Counted from the stretch's first letter, positions 8,872-20,047 are shown. The stretch: 64,000 nt of DNA from Wenzhouxiangellaceae bacterium (GCA_028289455.1 JANQPN010000025.1:103102-167101), one strand, 5' to 3'. Program-made: numbers and translations. Notes: generated by a model from the sequence alone, not told the origin.

Positions 8872-11793
8872 TCAGAATTTGCCTCTTTTCATCATGCGCG
8901 CCCCTGCCATAAGCGTCAGCACGAGCATAATCAAAAGCCCCCACCGGTTTAGTATTGGTACGTCCTCTGGAATGGTAGGCTGAATGGTCATCACTGAAAA
9001 ATCGGCCGATACACCACCAACAGTCAGAGTTGCTGTGAACACAGTTCCCAATGCGTTACCCACGGTTAATCGAACGGCAATCGCATCTCCATTATTCACA
9101 ATACCGTCAGCTGCGGTAAACGGGGCGCCATTGATTGAGTATTCGCCGCCGATAATCGAGACCGGCGCATCTGAATTAATACCCGAGATGGTCACTTGTG
9201 CTGAAGTTACCGTTGTATTGGGCAGGATGTCGAGCTGTTGTGGGAAACTGAAGGCATCGGGTATCAGATCTTCAGCCAGTGTTGTGACACTAAACGTATC
9301 CATCACACCGCCAATGTCCAACGCGGTATCGGTGGTGGTCGAAAAGTCTGCCGATGAGGTTTGTTGCAGCGTGACCGACTGCCCCTCGTTAACGGTACCG
9401 TCAGCAGCAGTGAACGGGCCACCATCTATTGCATATTCACCACCAGTCACCCTGATGGGGGCAGCGATTTCGATGCCGCTGACGGTGATGGCGTCTGAAG
9501 TGATTAATGTGCTTAATTCCACATCGGTTTGATCAGTGAAACTGAAGACATCAGGCGTTTGATCGGCGTCGCGTGTGGTGACGCTAAACGTACCTATCAC
9601 ACCGCCAATGTCCAACACGGTATCGGTAGTGGTTGAAAAATCGGCTGATGAAGTCTGCTGCAGACTGACCATTTGCCCCGCTGTGACCATGCCATCAGCA
9701 GCAGTGAACGGACCGCCGTCTATCGAGTATTCACCCCCCAGCACACTAATGAGTGTGGTGGTATTAATCCCGCTCACCATAATCGTATTTGAGATGGTCA
9801 ATGTGCTTAATTCCACATCGGTTAGATCGGTAAAACTGAAAGCATCAGGCGTAGGGTCTTCGTCAAAGGTGGTGACACTAAAGGTGTCTGTCACAGTGCC
9901 AATCTGCAATACGGTGTCTGTGGTGGTGGAAAAATTGGCCGAAGACGTTTGCTGCAGCGCCACCGTTTGGCCCGGGTTGACCAGCCCATCGACTGCGGTG
10001 AATGGACCGCCATCAATGGCATACAGGCCATCGGTTACGCTAATGAGCGTGGCGGCATCAATGCCGCTGACGGTAATCGGCTCTGAATTGACCAGTGTAT
10101 TCAACGGTATATCAACCTGATCAATAAAGCTGAAAGCATCAGGAACATGATCGCCATCCAATGTGGTCACGGTGACGGAATCCATCAGCCCGTCAAAGTC
10201 GGTATCGGTCGCCGTCATGACAGTGGCAACAAAGTTCCAGACCTGATCGCCATCGGTGAAGCCGTCGCTTAAACCGCGAATCACGATGGGCTGCGGTACA
10301 TTCCAATCCTCTGGCTGAATGGTGGCGGGTGCGGAGACGATTTCCGCTTCGGTGTTGTCCAGGGTGTAACCCAGCGTCACCTCGCCTCTGGGAACGCCGT
10401 CCAGCACCAGGTTGATGGTGGTCGTTGTGCCAGATTCACTCACCTGATTCCCAGTGGTCGGAGACAAACTGACACCTGGCGTTCCCAGTACCTGAAGAAC
10501 AAGATCATTATCAACCGTGGTGGCGAAACGACCGGGGGGCGTCTGCACAACCGGTGTGCCGTTGATGGTTCCGGGGCCATCATTACTGATCAGCTCAAAC
10601 AGTGTTCCGGTGGGCACACTTGCAGGTGGGTCAACGACAAGGGTGCCATTGAAATCAATGGTTGAATTGGCCGCTCCAGTCACGCGGAGTTGAGCAAAAT
10701 CCACGCTGCTGTTAATCCCGAGGTTAAACACAGCACCGGTATCAACGTCAAAACCACCTGCGGCCATGCTGCCAGTCGAGACGTCAAACAAGGCGCCAGC
10801 ACCAGCGTTAAAATCACCAGCGGCCATGCCGTCAATCGTGCCCACAGCCAATTGACCAGTACTCAGGTTAATATCACCACCGACGCTCAGGTTTAATGTT
10901 CCTAGCGTGGTCGAGGTGGTCAAGACACTACCAAAGTTCACATTACCAGCGGCTCTGATGCTGATGCTGCCAATTCCAGTGCTTCTGACGGCAGTGCCGA
11001 AAGAATGGTTGAAATCACGAGCGATGATGTCGATGTCCCCCGCTCCAGATGAAATCGTCGCTGTACCACTCAGACCCATGTCCTGGAAGGTGGGAAATCC
11101 ACTCCTGATCTCTCCCGATAAAGACAACTCGCCAGCAGAATTCACAGAGGCCAACAGTAGATTGCTGCCGGAAATAGAGGTATCGAGGATCGTGCTGGAC
11201 AAACCTACTCCGTTCCCAATCAAGCCCAGTGCGCCAGGTGCAAACAGCAGAGGTCCGGTGACAATGACTGCGCCAGTGGCGTCGATATGCCGAAAAGCCT
11301 CCGGTGCTGCTGCAGTCAGTACCTCACCAATCTGGAATCTACTTAAGAATACGACGGCATCCGAAAAAACAACACCGTCGGTAGCGCCGAAATAAAGGTC
11401 GCCTGAAATATCCAGAGTGGTATCTGGGCCAATCTGGATTCCGTCCGGATCAAGGAGATAGATGTTGGCCCCTGTAATTGTGGTGCGAAACAGCCCGTCT
11501 ATATTAGTCATCATCCCGCCGGTGACTCTGATGAAAATATTCCTAACACTCGCCGGCCCAGAGAAGGTGGCGGATTCACCGGCATTAATATTAAAGTCGT
11601 CGAGGCTGTGAAAGAGATTGTTGCCTATCTGCTGCCCTAAAGTATCCGTAACCTGATAATCTGGCCCAATCAGGGTTTGTGCAACTCCCAGGGTTCCGTC
11701 TGTGGAGGTTTGTGCCGCAACGGGTATAGCCAGCGTTAGGCTAATTAACGTGAATAAAGACAATCCAAGTAGCCTTGCCCACTTCGACATCAT
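8872..11793 (-). CDS. TPS-domain (filamentous-haemagglutinin-like) adhesin with IPTL-CTERM tail
   Basis: 973 residues. Signal peptide (LFTLISLTLAIPVAAQ), then a two-partner-secretion/haemagglutinin N-terminal domain (~30-280) with the typical LFHSLDDFNI, NIFIRVTGG and ANIYLLDPDGIQIGP stretches, then a beta-helix-like region, a Calx-beta-like linker, and four ~98-residue repeats (see separate entry). The C-terminus is VPILNRWGLLIMLVLTLMAG followed by basic residues, an IPTL-CTERM sorting signal expected to be recognised by an exosortase-like or rhombosortase-like system. The TPS domain implies export through a TpsB/Omp85 partner, but none is present here. The gene fills its island unit almost completely: it stops 12 bases from the tRNA remnant and starts 87 bases from the intact tRNA. 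Confidence 0.88.
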   Translation of the reverse strand: MMSKWARLLGLSLFTLISLTLAIPVAAQTSTDGTLGVAQTLIGPDYQVTDTLGQQIGNNLFHSLDDFNINAGESATFSGPASVRNIFIRVTGGMMTNIDGLFRTTITGANIYLLDPDGIQIGPDTTLDISGDLYFGATDGVVFSDAVVFLSRFQIGEVLTAAAPEAFRHIDATGAVIVTGPLLFAPGALGLIGNGVGLSSTILDTSISGSNLLLASVNSAGELSLSGEIRSGFPTFQDMGLSGTATISSGAGDIDIIARDFNHSFGTAVRSTGIGSISIRAAGNVNFGSVLTTSTTLGTLNLSVGGDINLSTGQLAVGTIDGMAAGDFNAGAGALFDVSTGSMAAGGFDVDTGAVFNLGINSSVDFAQLRVTGAANSTIDFNGTLVVDPPASVPTGTLFELISNDGPGTINGTPVVQTPPGRFATTVDNDLVLQVLGTPGVSLSPTTGNQVSESGTTTTINLVLDGVPRGEVTLGYTLDNTEAEIVSAPATIQPEDWNVPQPIVIRGLSDGFTDGDQVWNFVATVMTATDTDFDGLMDSVTVTTLDGDHVPDAFSFIDQVDIPLNTLVNSEPITVSGIDAATLISVTDGLYAIDGGPFTAVDGLVNPGQTVALQQTSSANFSTTTDTVLQIGTVTDTFSVTTFDEDPTPDAFSFTDLTDVELSTLTISNTIMVSGINTTTLISVLGGEYSIDGGPFTAADGMVTAGQMVSLQQTSSADFSTTTDTVLDIGGVIGTFSVTTRDADQTPDVFSFTDQTDVELSTLITSDAITVSGIEIAAPIRVTGGEYAIDGGPFTAADGTVNEGQSVTLQQTSSADFSTTTDTALDIGGVMDTFSVTTLAEDLIPDAFSFPQQLDILPNTTVTSAQVTISGINSDAPVSIIGGEYSINGAPFTAADGIVNNGDAIAVRLTVGNALGTVFTATLTVGGVSADFSVMTIQPTIPEDVPILNRWGLLIMLVLTLMAGARMMKRGKF
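8983..10152 (-). repeat. Four tandem ~294-bp repeats inside the adhesin gene
   Basis: The C-terminal part of the adhesin consists of four successive ~98-residue modules. Each has PDAFSF, then a VSGI stretch, then Y.IDGGPFTAADG, then LQQTSSADFSTTTDT and finally a TFSVTT end. The central modules are most alike at the DNA level; the last is the most diverged (INGAPFTAADG, ADFSVMT). Copy number could change by recombination. The segment resembles repeated Ig-like stalk modules of surface proteins. Confidence 0.85.
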
Positions 11794-11879
11794 CGGAACC
11801 TGTATGCTGGAAAAAAGCGGATACTAGCATGGTGGGCGAGGGAGAAAAAGCGTCAAGCGCGTGTAACCCATTGATTTAA

Positions 11880-11955
<76 letters not shown>

Positions 11956-12125
11956 AGCAAGAAAAAAGACAGCTACCGGAATTCGGTAGCCGCTTATTAG
12001 ACCTTCCCTGCGGTCCGTTGTCAACAGTCCGTTTATGCAAATCGTTGCCACTCTGTATGCCTGACCAGTCTGATTGAGATTGATGACCGATATGTGTATC
12101 GGTAATAGGGGTTTTCTGCCAGCTA

Positions 12126-12155
12126 TTGACTTTTATTTAGAAGTTTGTCTAAATA
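12126..12155 (+). promoter_or_regulatory. sdpR promoter with overlapping perfect operator
   Basis: TTGACT (12126-12131) with an A/T-rich -10 region (TAAATA, 12150-12155) ends only six bases before the ATG at 12162, so the transcript may be leaderless; no Shine-Dalgarno is visible. A perfect inverted repeat TATTTAGA-6-TCTAAATA (12134-12155) fills the spacer and -10, the arrangement expected for autorepression by the ArsR-type product. Confidence 0.6.
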
Positions 12156-12161
12156 TCTAAT

Positions 12162-12464
12162 ATGGAACAGCAGAAAATCTTCAAAGCACTGGCAGATCCT
12201 AACCGCCGGGCCATATTGAAAGCATTGCAGTCGGGCTCCAAAACCGCCGGAGAACTGGCCGAATTATTCCCGATAACACGGGCTTCGCTTTCGCATCATT
12301 TCAATCTGCTCAAATATGCCGGCTTGGTTACCGCCCGGCGCGAGGGCCAGCACATTATTTATTCGCTCAACACCACATTGGTTCAGGACTTATACGCATT
12401 GTTTATGGACCTGTTTGAGCCGATGAAAGAACAGGAAGACATACCGAGGAATAACGATGAATGA
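12162..12464 (+). CDS. sdpR: ArsR/SdpR-family autorepressor
   Basis: 100 residues forming one winged-helix domain: FKALADPNRRAILKALQSG, then the recognition helix region TRASLSHHFNLLKYAGLV and wing REGQHIIYSL. It lacks the metal-binding Cys pairs of ArsR/SmtB sensors and matches the SdpR type, which represses its own operon and is relieved by a membrane partner. Its stop overlaps the next gene, an SdpI-like membrane protein, by 8 bases, so the two form an operon. The palindrome over the promoter is the probable binding site. Confidence 0.85.
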   Translation: MEQQKIFKALADPNRRAILKALQSGSKTAGELAELFPITRASLSHHFNLLKYAGLVTARREGQHIIYSLNTTLVQDLYALFMDLFEPMKEQEDIPRNNDE

Positions 12465-13110
12465 CAGACAAACCTTCTTAGTAACCACCATTCTGGTATT
12501 GATGGCTTTTGCCGTGGGCATTTACCTTTATCCCAGCCTGCCGGACCCGATGCCTACCCACTGGAACAGTGCCGGTGACATCGATCGATATGGCTCAAAG
12601 CCATTTACTGTTTTCCTGATGCCCGCCATCGGCCTGATGATCTGGATACTGATGGTTTTCGTCAAACGTTTTTCCCCCAAAGGTTTCAAGGTCGAATCGT
12701 TTGCCGGTACCGTGAACGTCATCCAGGTAATTCTGATCGGTTTCAACACTGCCATAGGTATCATATGGCTGCTGATCGCCAATAACCCGGAAATGCAGAT
12801 TGGTATAGCCATCGGTGTTGCCATTGGTGTACTGAGTATGGCATTGGGTAACTACATGGGCCGGGTGCGCAAGAATTTCTTCATCGGCATTCGGACACCC
12901 TGGACACTGGCCAGCGATGAGGTGTGGATACGTACCCACCGGCTGGCTGCCTGGTTGCTGATGATCAGTGGTTGTGTTGCTGTGGCTGGCAGTATTGGCG
13001 GCATGCCGCTGATTGTTTCAACGGCACTGATCACCTCCGCCCTGATGATTCCGGCTATTTATTCCTTTTTCGCCTATCGAAACCTGGAAGGTTTTTCCGA
13101 AGCACCCTGA
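12457..13110 (+). CDS. sdpI: SdpI-family (DUF1648) membrane protein
   Basis: 217 residues with about six membrane helices. The N-terminal DUF1648 stretch (YLYPSLPDPMPTHWNSAGD) and the later FIGIRTPWTLASDEVW motif are characteristic of SdpI proteins. In Bacillus subtilis SdpI gives immunity to the SDP toxin and sequesters SdpR at the membrane; in proteobacteria without the toxin the role is not settled. No sdpC-like toxin gene is visible here. It overlaps sdpR by 8 bases. Confidence 0.88.
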   Translation: MNDRQTFLVTTILVLMAFAVGIYLYPSLPDPMPTHWNSAGDIDRYGSKPFTVFLMPAIGLMIWILMVFVKRFSPKGFKVESFAGTVNVIQVILIGFNTAIGIIWLLIANNPEMQIGIAIGVAIGVLSMALGNYMGRVRKNFFIGIRTPWTLASDEVWIRTHRLAAWLLMISGCVAVAGSIGGMPLIVSTALITSALMIPAIYSFFAYRNLEGFSEAP

Positions 13111-13156
13111 ATCGAGCGGCATTGCCCGGCAAGGATTTGCCGGGCTTGTCGGCTTG

Positions 13157-13555
13157 CTATCCCATCAAGCCCAGAATCAACCCGATCAGCGTGAACTGGA
13201 TGGTGTGATAACCACCATTAATCAGCCATAGCTTCAGGCTTTTCTGCTCAAACAGGTAGTTCACTCCAAACGATCCCGCCACCCAGAACAGACCGGCTGA
13301 AAATCCGTAAATCAAGCCGTTGTGCAACCCTGCTGCCGGCCCCAGGAAAAAGGCAAACACATAACTGGCCAGAAAGCACAGTACAAACGCCAGCCCATAG
13401 GTTTTGGCCGGGTTGGCATTCTTAACCTGTTCTTCAGTCACTCCGCTGTGCCGCATCCAGGCATTGCCGAACAACACCGGTGAATACCATAGACCACCCA
13501 ACACAAATCCCGATAATGCGGCCAGAAATACCGCAAGATAATTGACTTCAGGCAT
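13157..13555 (-). CDS. DUF1761 membrane protein
   Basis: 132 residues with four predicted membrane helices. The order of motifs (LGGLWYSPVLFGNAW, then a helix with FVLCFLASYVFAFFLG, then GFSAGLFWVAGSFGVNYLFE and INGGYHTIQFTLIGLI) is that of DUF1761. Function unknown. It converges on sdpI across a 46-base gap and is preceded by an AraC-type regulator gene on the same strand, which might control it. Confidence 0.8.
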   Translation of the reverse strand: MPEVNYLAVFLAALSGFVLGGLWYSPVLFGNAWMRHSGVTEEQVKNANPAKTYGLAFVLCFLASYVFAFFLGPAAGLHNGLIYGFSAGLFWVAGSFGVNYLFEQKSLKLWLINGGYHTIQFTLIGLILGLMG

Positions 13556-13650
13556 TTATTTCTCCTCTATTTATATTGGTTTGCTTTGGTAATGCTAGCC
13601 GTAGCGCTGGACGGTGTATTGTAATTTTGTCCACATGGCAGGCTGGCAAG

Positions 13651-14505
13651 TTACAGATACATGGCACTGCCATCAGGTGAGCGCATCTGCCAGTATTGCC
13701 TGGGCGTGGCCCCGGTTATGCGGCGAAAATCCCGATACAGATGGGAATCATCGTAATAACCCAGCTGCTCTGCGGTATCCAGCCAGGCATCGTAGCTTTT
13801 GGCCGGGTGTTTCAATAGATAATCGAACCGGCACAGCCCGGCGTAACTTTTTGGCGCCAGACCGATATGTTCACGAAAATCCCGATGCAGCAGGCTACGG
13901 CTGATACCCAGCTCTCTGCTGAGTGACTGAATACCCAAGCGGCCATGGCTGTCTTCCAGACGGCTGGCGGCATGCTGCAGCCAGTCGGGAACCCGGCGGG
14001 ACAGGTCCAGCTGCTGTCGCAACCAGTCTTCCAACACCTGAAAACGCTGGTCAGCAGTCTCTAGACTCAGCAGCTGGTCACTAAGGGAATCTATACGCTG
14101 ACCCCAGATTGAAGACAGTAACGGTACTCTGCCGGTTACATCGGTTAACGGCAAACGCAACAGCCGCCAGGCACCCACCGGTTTTAAGCTGATCGAGATC
14201 AGGTGTGATCCATTGGGTGTATGCACGGTAAGGAATCGTTGCTGCATCCCGGACAGCCAGCCACAATCATATGCTTTGTCACACTGCTTACCATCGACTG
14301 CCAGTACTTTATGAGGATTACCGAGGTTGAACATCAGCTCCACCGTGGTACGTGGCAGAATTTTTTCAGTAAAAGGCGGTAGCTCGCCATAACCTTCCCA
14401 CAGACTGGCTACGCACTCGGCCAGATCCGGCGCCGGCATGGCTTCAGTGTGAACCCACTGACCCATACCGGTTTCCATGATTTGGGTATGGGTGGTTAAC
14501 GGCAT
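13651..14505 (-). CDS. AraC-family transcriptional regulator
   Basis: 284 residues. The N-terminal ~150 residues (LWEGYGELPPFTEKILPRT, ELMFNLG, then GWLSGMQQRF) match the DUF6597-type sensing domain of many proteobacterial AraC proteins. The C-terminal ~110 residues hold two helix-turn-helix motifs, including LSRELGISRSLLHRDFREH and LGYYDDSHLYRDFRRITG with the usual TPRQYW end. The ligand and targets cannot be told. It lies 12 bases downstream of yggX on the same strand. Confidence 0.85.
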   Translation of the reverse strand: MPLTTHTQIMETGMGQWVHTEAMPAPDLAECVASLWEGYGELPPFTEKILPRTTVELMFNLGNPHKVLAVDGKQCDKAYDCGWLSGMQQRFLTVHTPNGSHLISISLKPVGAWRLLRLPLTDVTGRVPLLSSIWGQRIDSLSDQLLSLETADQRFQVLEDWLRQQLDLSRRVPDWLQHAASRLEDSHGRLGIQSLSRELGISRSLLHRDFREHIGLAPKSYAGLCRFDYLLKHPAKSYDAWLDTAEQLGYYDDSHLYRDFRRITGATPRQYWQMRSPDGSAMYL

Positions 14506-14517
14506 AACGTCAGTGCG

Positions 14518-14790
14518 CTACTCGTCCGGCGGACGATAGCCTTCCGGCAATGCTGAACCTTCACCGAAAAAGAACTTTTCCATCTCCTGTTCCAGAAAAG
14601 CCCGGTGTTTGGGATCGATGGGGGTCAGGCGGTGTTCATTGATCAGCATGGTCTGATGGCCCAGCCAGCGCATCCAGCCGGGTTTGGATACATTTTCAAG
14701 AATCCGCTGGCCCAGCTCACCGGGATACGGCGCTCTTGCCAGTGCTTCGCCCGGCTCATTCATCACCACACAATTAACCGTGTTGCTCAT
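14518..14790 (-). CDS. yggX: YggX-type Fe(II)-trafficking / oxidative-damage protection protein
   Basis: 90 residues, full length for the family, with the conserved Cys7 (VNCVVMN), the YPGELGQRI motif and QTMLINEHRL. YggX protects iron-sulfur proteins from oxidation in enterobacteria. Its ATG lies inside the 3' end of mutY (17-base overlap), the mutY-yggX order found in many gammaproteobacteria; MutY itself carries an Fe-S cluster. Confidence 0.96.
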   Translation of the reverse strand: MSNTVNCVVMNEPGEALARAPYPGELGQRILENVSKPGWMRWLGHQTMLINEHRLTPIDPKHRAFLEQEMEKFFFGEGSALPEGYRPPDE

Positions 14791-15790
14791 CTAATCTCTC
14801 TATTAATCGGCGCATCGGCTGAGGTAATCCCAATGCCAGTGCCTGATTGATTGTAAACCATTGCTGCTGTTGTGTATCGCCGACACCAGGCTGACCAGTG
14901 TCATGCATCAGCCACGCCGTGATCAGCATAGACCGGTGGGTCAATTCATGGCGAACAGCCGGCCACGCTTCAGCATTGGCCGGATCATCCGGCCGGCCTT
15001 CCGGCAAACACCACAAACCGCCCCAGATTCCGGCAGGCGGGCGACGCTGCAGCAACAACCGGTTTTCTGTGTCGCGTATTATCAGCACATCCAGCGGCTG
15101 TTCCGGTCTGTTCAGCTTGGGCTTTTTACCGGGCAGCTCACCCAGCTGATCATTGTGCAGTGCGAAACAATCGGCACTGACCGGGCATTGGCCGCATTTC
15201 GGTCTGGTGCGGGTACATAACATGGCACCCAGATCCATGCTCGCCTGAGTGTAGTTGGCGCCATCACTGTCCGGCAGGCGCTGTTCCGCCAGCTCCCATA
15301 GTTGCCTGGCGACTTTACTCTGACCGGGCCAGCCATAAATGCCGGCATGCCGGGTCAATACCCTTTTTACATTGCCATCCAGGATAGGCAGAATTGCATC
15401 GGCACTCTGGCTGATAATGGCATTGGCAGTGGAGCGTCCGATGCCCGGCAGGGCTTCCAGCTGCTCAGGGTTATCCGGAAGCTGTCCGTTGTACTGCTCG
15501 ACACAGATATTGGCGGCCTTGTGCAGATTCCGTGCACGGCTGTAATAACCCAGACCGGACCAGTGCGCCAGAACCTCGTCAGGATGTGCCCGGGCCAGCA
15601 CCGGCAGCTCGGGGAAACTGCGCATGAACTTGTGAAAATAGGGAATAACGGTGGTGACCTGGGTCTGCTGCAGCATCACTTCGGCCACCCAGAAACCATA
15701 GGCAGTGCCCACCAGTTGCCAGGGCAGCTGCTGACGACCGTGCTGCTCCCACCAAACCAGCAGCCGGCGGGCAAATGAAGTGTTACTCAA
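14774..15790 (-). CDS. mutY: A/G-specific adenine DNA glycosylase MutY
   Basis: 338 residues. It removes A mispaired with 8-oxoG. Visible features: LPWQ and EVMLQQTQVTTVIPYF near the N-terminus, helix-hairpin-helix LPGIGRSTANAI with the downstream catalytic Asp in PILDGNVKRVL, the Fe-S loop C-6-C-2-C-5-C (CTRTRPKCGQCPVSADC), and a C-terminal NUDIX-like 8-oxoG recognition domain (LLLQRRPPAGIWGGLWCLPE). The TTG at 15790 is chosen because the resulting MSNTSFARRLLVWWEQHG aligns with known MutY N-termini; an ATG further upstream would add ~37 unrelated residues. The start overlaps the ftsY stop by 8 bases (TTGAGTAA). Confidence 0.95.
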   Translation of the reverse strand: MSNTSFARRLLVWWEQHGRQQLPWQLVGTAYGFWVAEVMLQQTQVTTVIPYFHKFMRSFPELPVLARAHPDEVLAHWSGLGYYSRARNLHKAANICVEQYNGQLPDNPEQLEALPGIGRSTANAIISQSADAILPILDGNVKRVLTRHAGIYGWPGQSKVARQLWELAEQRLPDSDGANYTQASMDLGAMLCTRTRPKCGQCPVSADCFALHNDQLGELPGKKPKLNRPEQPLDVLIIRDTENRLLLQRRPPAGIWGGLWCLPEGRPDDPANAEAWPAVRHELTHRSMLITAWLMHDTGQPGVGDTQQQQWFTINQALALGLPQPMRRLIERLDEQHG

Positions 15791-16742
15791 GCGGCAGGAT
15801 GGCGTCGATAAAGCTGGCAGCATCAAACGGCCGCAGATCTTCAGCACGTTCTCCGACACCGATAAATCGGATCGGCACCTCCAGCTCATTGGCGATGGCA
15901 AATATCACCCCTCCTCGGGCTGTCCCATCCAGCTTGGTAACCGTGATGCCGCTAAGCTGAACAGCCTGATTGAATTCGCGTGCCTGATGCAGCGCATTCT
16001 GTCCGGTTGAAGCATCCACCACCAGCATGACTTCATGCGGCGCACTTTCATCCTGGCGCTTGATGACCCGCACCACCTTTTCCAGTTCCGCCATCAGGTT
16101 GCTCTGTGTATGCAGCCGGCCGGCTGTATCGGCAATCAGGATATCTGTATTTCTGGCTTTGGCTGACTGCAACGCATCAAACACCACTGCTGCAGGATCA
16201 GCACCGGCCTGCTGTGCCACTACCGGTACCTGGTTACGCTCTCCCCACACCTGCAGTTGTTCAGAAGCCGCTGCGCGGAATGTATCGCCGGCAGCCAGCA
16301 TCACCGACAACCCCTCTTCCTTGAAGCGCTGAGTCAGCTTGCCGATGGTAGTGGTTTTACCCACACCATTAACACCAACCATCAGCAATACGTAAGGCTG
16401 GTGGCTGTTATTAATACTCAAATACTGCTCGCAGGGTTCCAGCATATCGAACAGTTCCGCCTGAATGGCGGGCAGAACTTGTTGCGGACTGCTGATTACT
16501 CCGCTTTTATGCGCCTGACGCACAGCATCCAGAATACGGGTGGTGGTGGTCACGCCCAGATCCGCGCCCAGCAATACCGCTTCCAGATCTTCCAGCAGAT
16601 TTTCATCGATACTGCCGGCCTGTGCCACCAGCTCGCGGATTTCATCACTTAGTGCGCTACGCGAACGGGCCAGCCGGTCACGCCAGTCAGTATTGTTGAC
16701 CGGGCGGTTGTCAGATGATTTTTTTCGGAACAGATTCAGCAT
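15783..16742 (-). CDS. ftsY: Signal recognition particle receptor FtsY
   Basis: 319 residues: a short N-terminal linker, the four-helix N domain (~20-100) and the SRP GTPase G domain with GVNGVGKTTTIGKL (P-loop), DTFRAAASEQL, DTAGRLH and TKLDGTARGG. It docks SRP-ribosome complexes at the inner membrane. The long acidic A domain of Escherichia coli FtsY is missing, which is common in other gammaproteobacteria. It is translationally coupled to mutY and divergent from rsmD with 76 bases between. Confidence 0.97.
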   Translation of the reverse strand: MLNLFRKKSSDNRPVNNTDWRDRLARSRSALSDEIRELVAQAGSIDENLLEDLEAVLLGADLGVTTTTRILDAVRQAHKSGVISSPQQVLPAIQAELFDMLEPCEQYLSINNSHQPYVLLMVGVNGVGKTTTIGKLTQRFKEEGLSVMLAAGDTFRAAASEQLQVWGERNQVPVVAQQAGADPAAVVFDALQSAKARNTDILIADTAGRLHTQSNLMAELEKVVRVIKRQDESAPHEVMLVVDASTGQNALHQAREFNQAVQLSGITVTKLDGTARGGVIFAIANELEVPIRFIGVGERAEDLRPFDAASFIDAILPLE

Positions 16743-16818
16743 ATTGTTTATATCTTAATCTTTATAACCTGGCCTTCTACAATAACGTCCAGGCCTGTGC
16801 ATGATATAACGTCTGACT

Positions 16819-17412
16819 ATGAGGAAAACCAGAGCCAAAGCCAAAAAAGCAGCCGGTATAAGAATTATCGGTGGCCGCTGGCGCGGCCGGCGCCTGCCGG
16901 TGGCCGATGTCCCGGGTCTGCGCCCCACTGGTGACCGGCTGCGCGAAACCCTGTTCAACTGGCTGCAGCCCTCAATTCATAACGCTCACTGCCTGGATTT
17001 GTTTGCCGGAACCGGCGCACTGGGATTTGAAGCAGTATCACGGGGCGCCGGACCCACTGTGCTGGTAGAGCAGAATGCTGCCGCCATCCGGGGTCTGGAG
17101 CGGTCACAGACAATGCTGGCAGCCGATTCGGTGGAAATCTGCCGGGCAGATGCGGTGCAGTTATGCAGCCGTCCTCCGGCATTCAGCTGTGCACCGTTTA
17201 ACCTGGTATTCATTGACCCTCCCTGGTCTGAATCCAGCCAGCAGCAAATCATGCAGTCCCTGGTGGAAAATGCCTGGCTTGCGGAAGATGCGCTGATCTA
17301 CATTGAAATGCCGGTCAGGCAGGAATTTTCTCCTTCTCTACAACTACATGAAATCAAAAGAAAAACTGCCGGCGAAGCCATGACTTTATTATTTTGTTAC
17401 AAAAAAATTTAA
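16819..17412 (+). CDS. rsmD: 16S rRNA (guanine(966)-N(2))-methyltransferase RsmD
   Basis: 197 residues. N-terminal RNA-binding stretch IRIIGGRWRGRRLPV and GLRPTGDRLRETLFNWL, SAM-binding CLDLFAGTGALGFEAVSRGA, and the catalytic loop FIDPPW (DPPW in place of the more frequent DPPF/DPPY). The basic start MRKTRAKAKKA looks like an RNA-contact tail. Divergent from ftsY, as in many gammaproteobacteria. A rho-independent terminator follows at 17500-17525. Confidence 0.95.
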   Translation: MRKTRAKAKKAAGIRIIGGRWRGRRLPVADVPGLRPTGDRLRETLFNWLQPSIHNAHCLDLFAGTGALGFEAVSRGAGPTVLVEQNAAAIRGLERSQTMLAADSVEICRADAVQLCSRPPAFSCAPFNLVFIDPPWSESSQQQIMQSLVENAWLAEDALIYIEMPVRQEFSPSLQLHEIKRKTAGEAMTLLFCYKKI

Positions 17413-17433
17413 ATTTTTTGTAAGCATTTAATC

Positions 17434-17499
17434 GGTGTCGGGGTCCTCTATTTCGAACCGTCGCCAGATGGTTCAACCTCTGACTCTAACCCCCTTTTT
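17434..17499 (+). ncRNA. Candidate structured RNA between rsmD and coaD
   Basis: The stretch has an outer pairing GGGGT (17440-17444) with ACCCC (17489-17493), enclosing an 8-bp hairpin GAACCGTC-GCCA-GATGGTTC (17455-17474), and runs into five Ts and then a full terminator hairpin. It could be a small RNA, an RNA 3'-end element of rsmD or an attenuator before coaD. No promoter stands out. Weak, structure-only evidence. Confidence 0.3.
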
Positions 17500-17525
17500 G
17501 GCGGCAAACATGCCGCCTTTTTTTT
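17500..17525 (+). terminator. Rho-independent terminator after rsmD
   Basis: GGCGGCA-AACA-TGCCGCC stem followed by eight Ts. It lies between rsmD and the promoter-like TATAAT of coaD, so coaD has its own start of transcription. Confidence 0.9.
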
Positions 17526-17545
17526 GCCCGCAGGAAACCGGCTGA

Positions 17546-20047
<2,502 letters not shown>

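Noticed and set aside
8726..8944. 72-codon frame over the 46-bp tRNA remnant
   Set aside because: Also a tRNA translation (TENPRVGGSIPPLAT); overlaps the adhesin end.
8984..11395. Long plus-strand frames opposite the adhesin
   Set aside because: Low-complexity antisense frames caused by the repeat composition; no start signals and no family resemblance.
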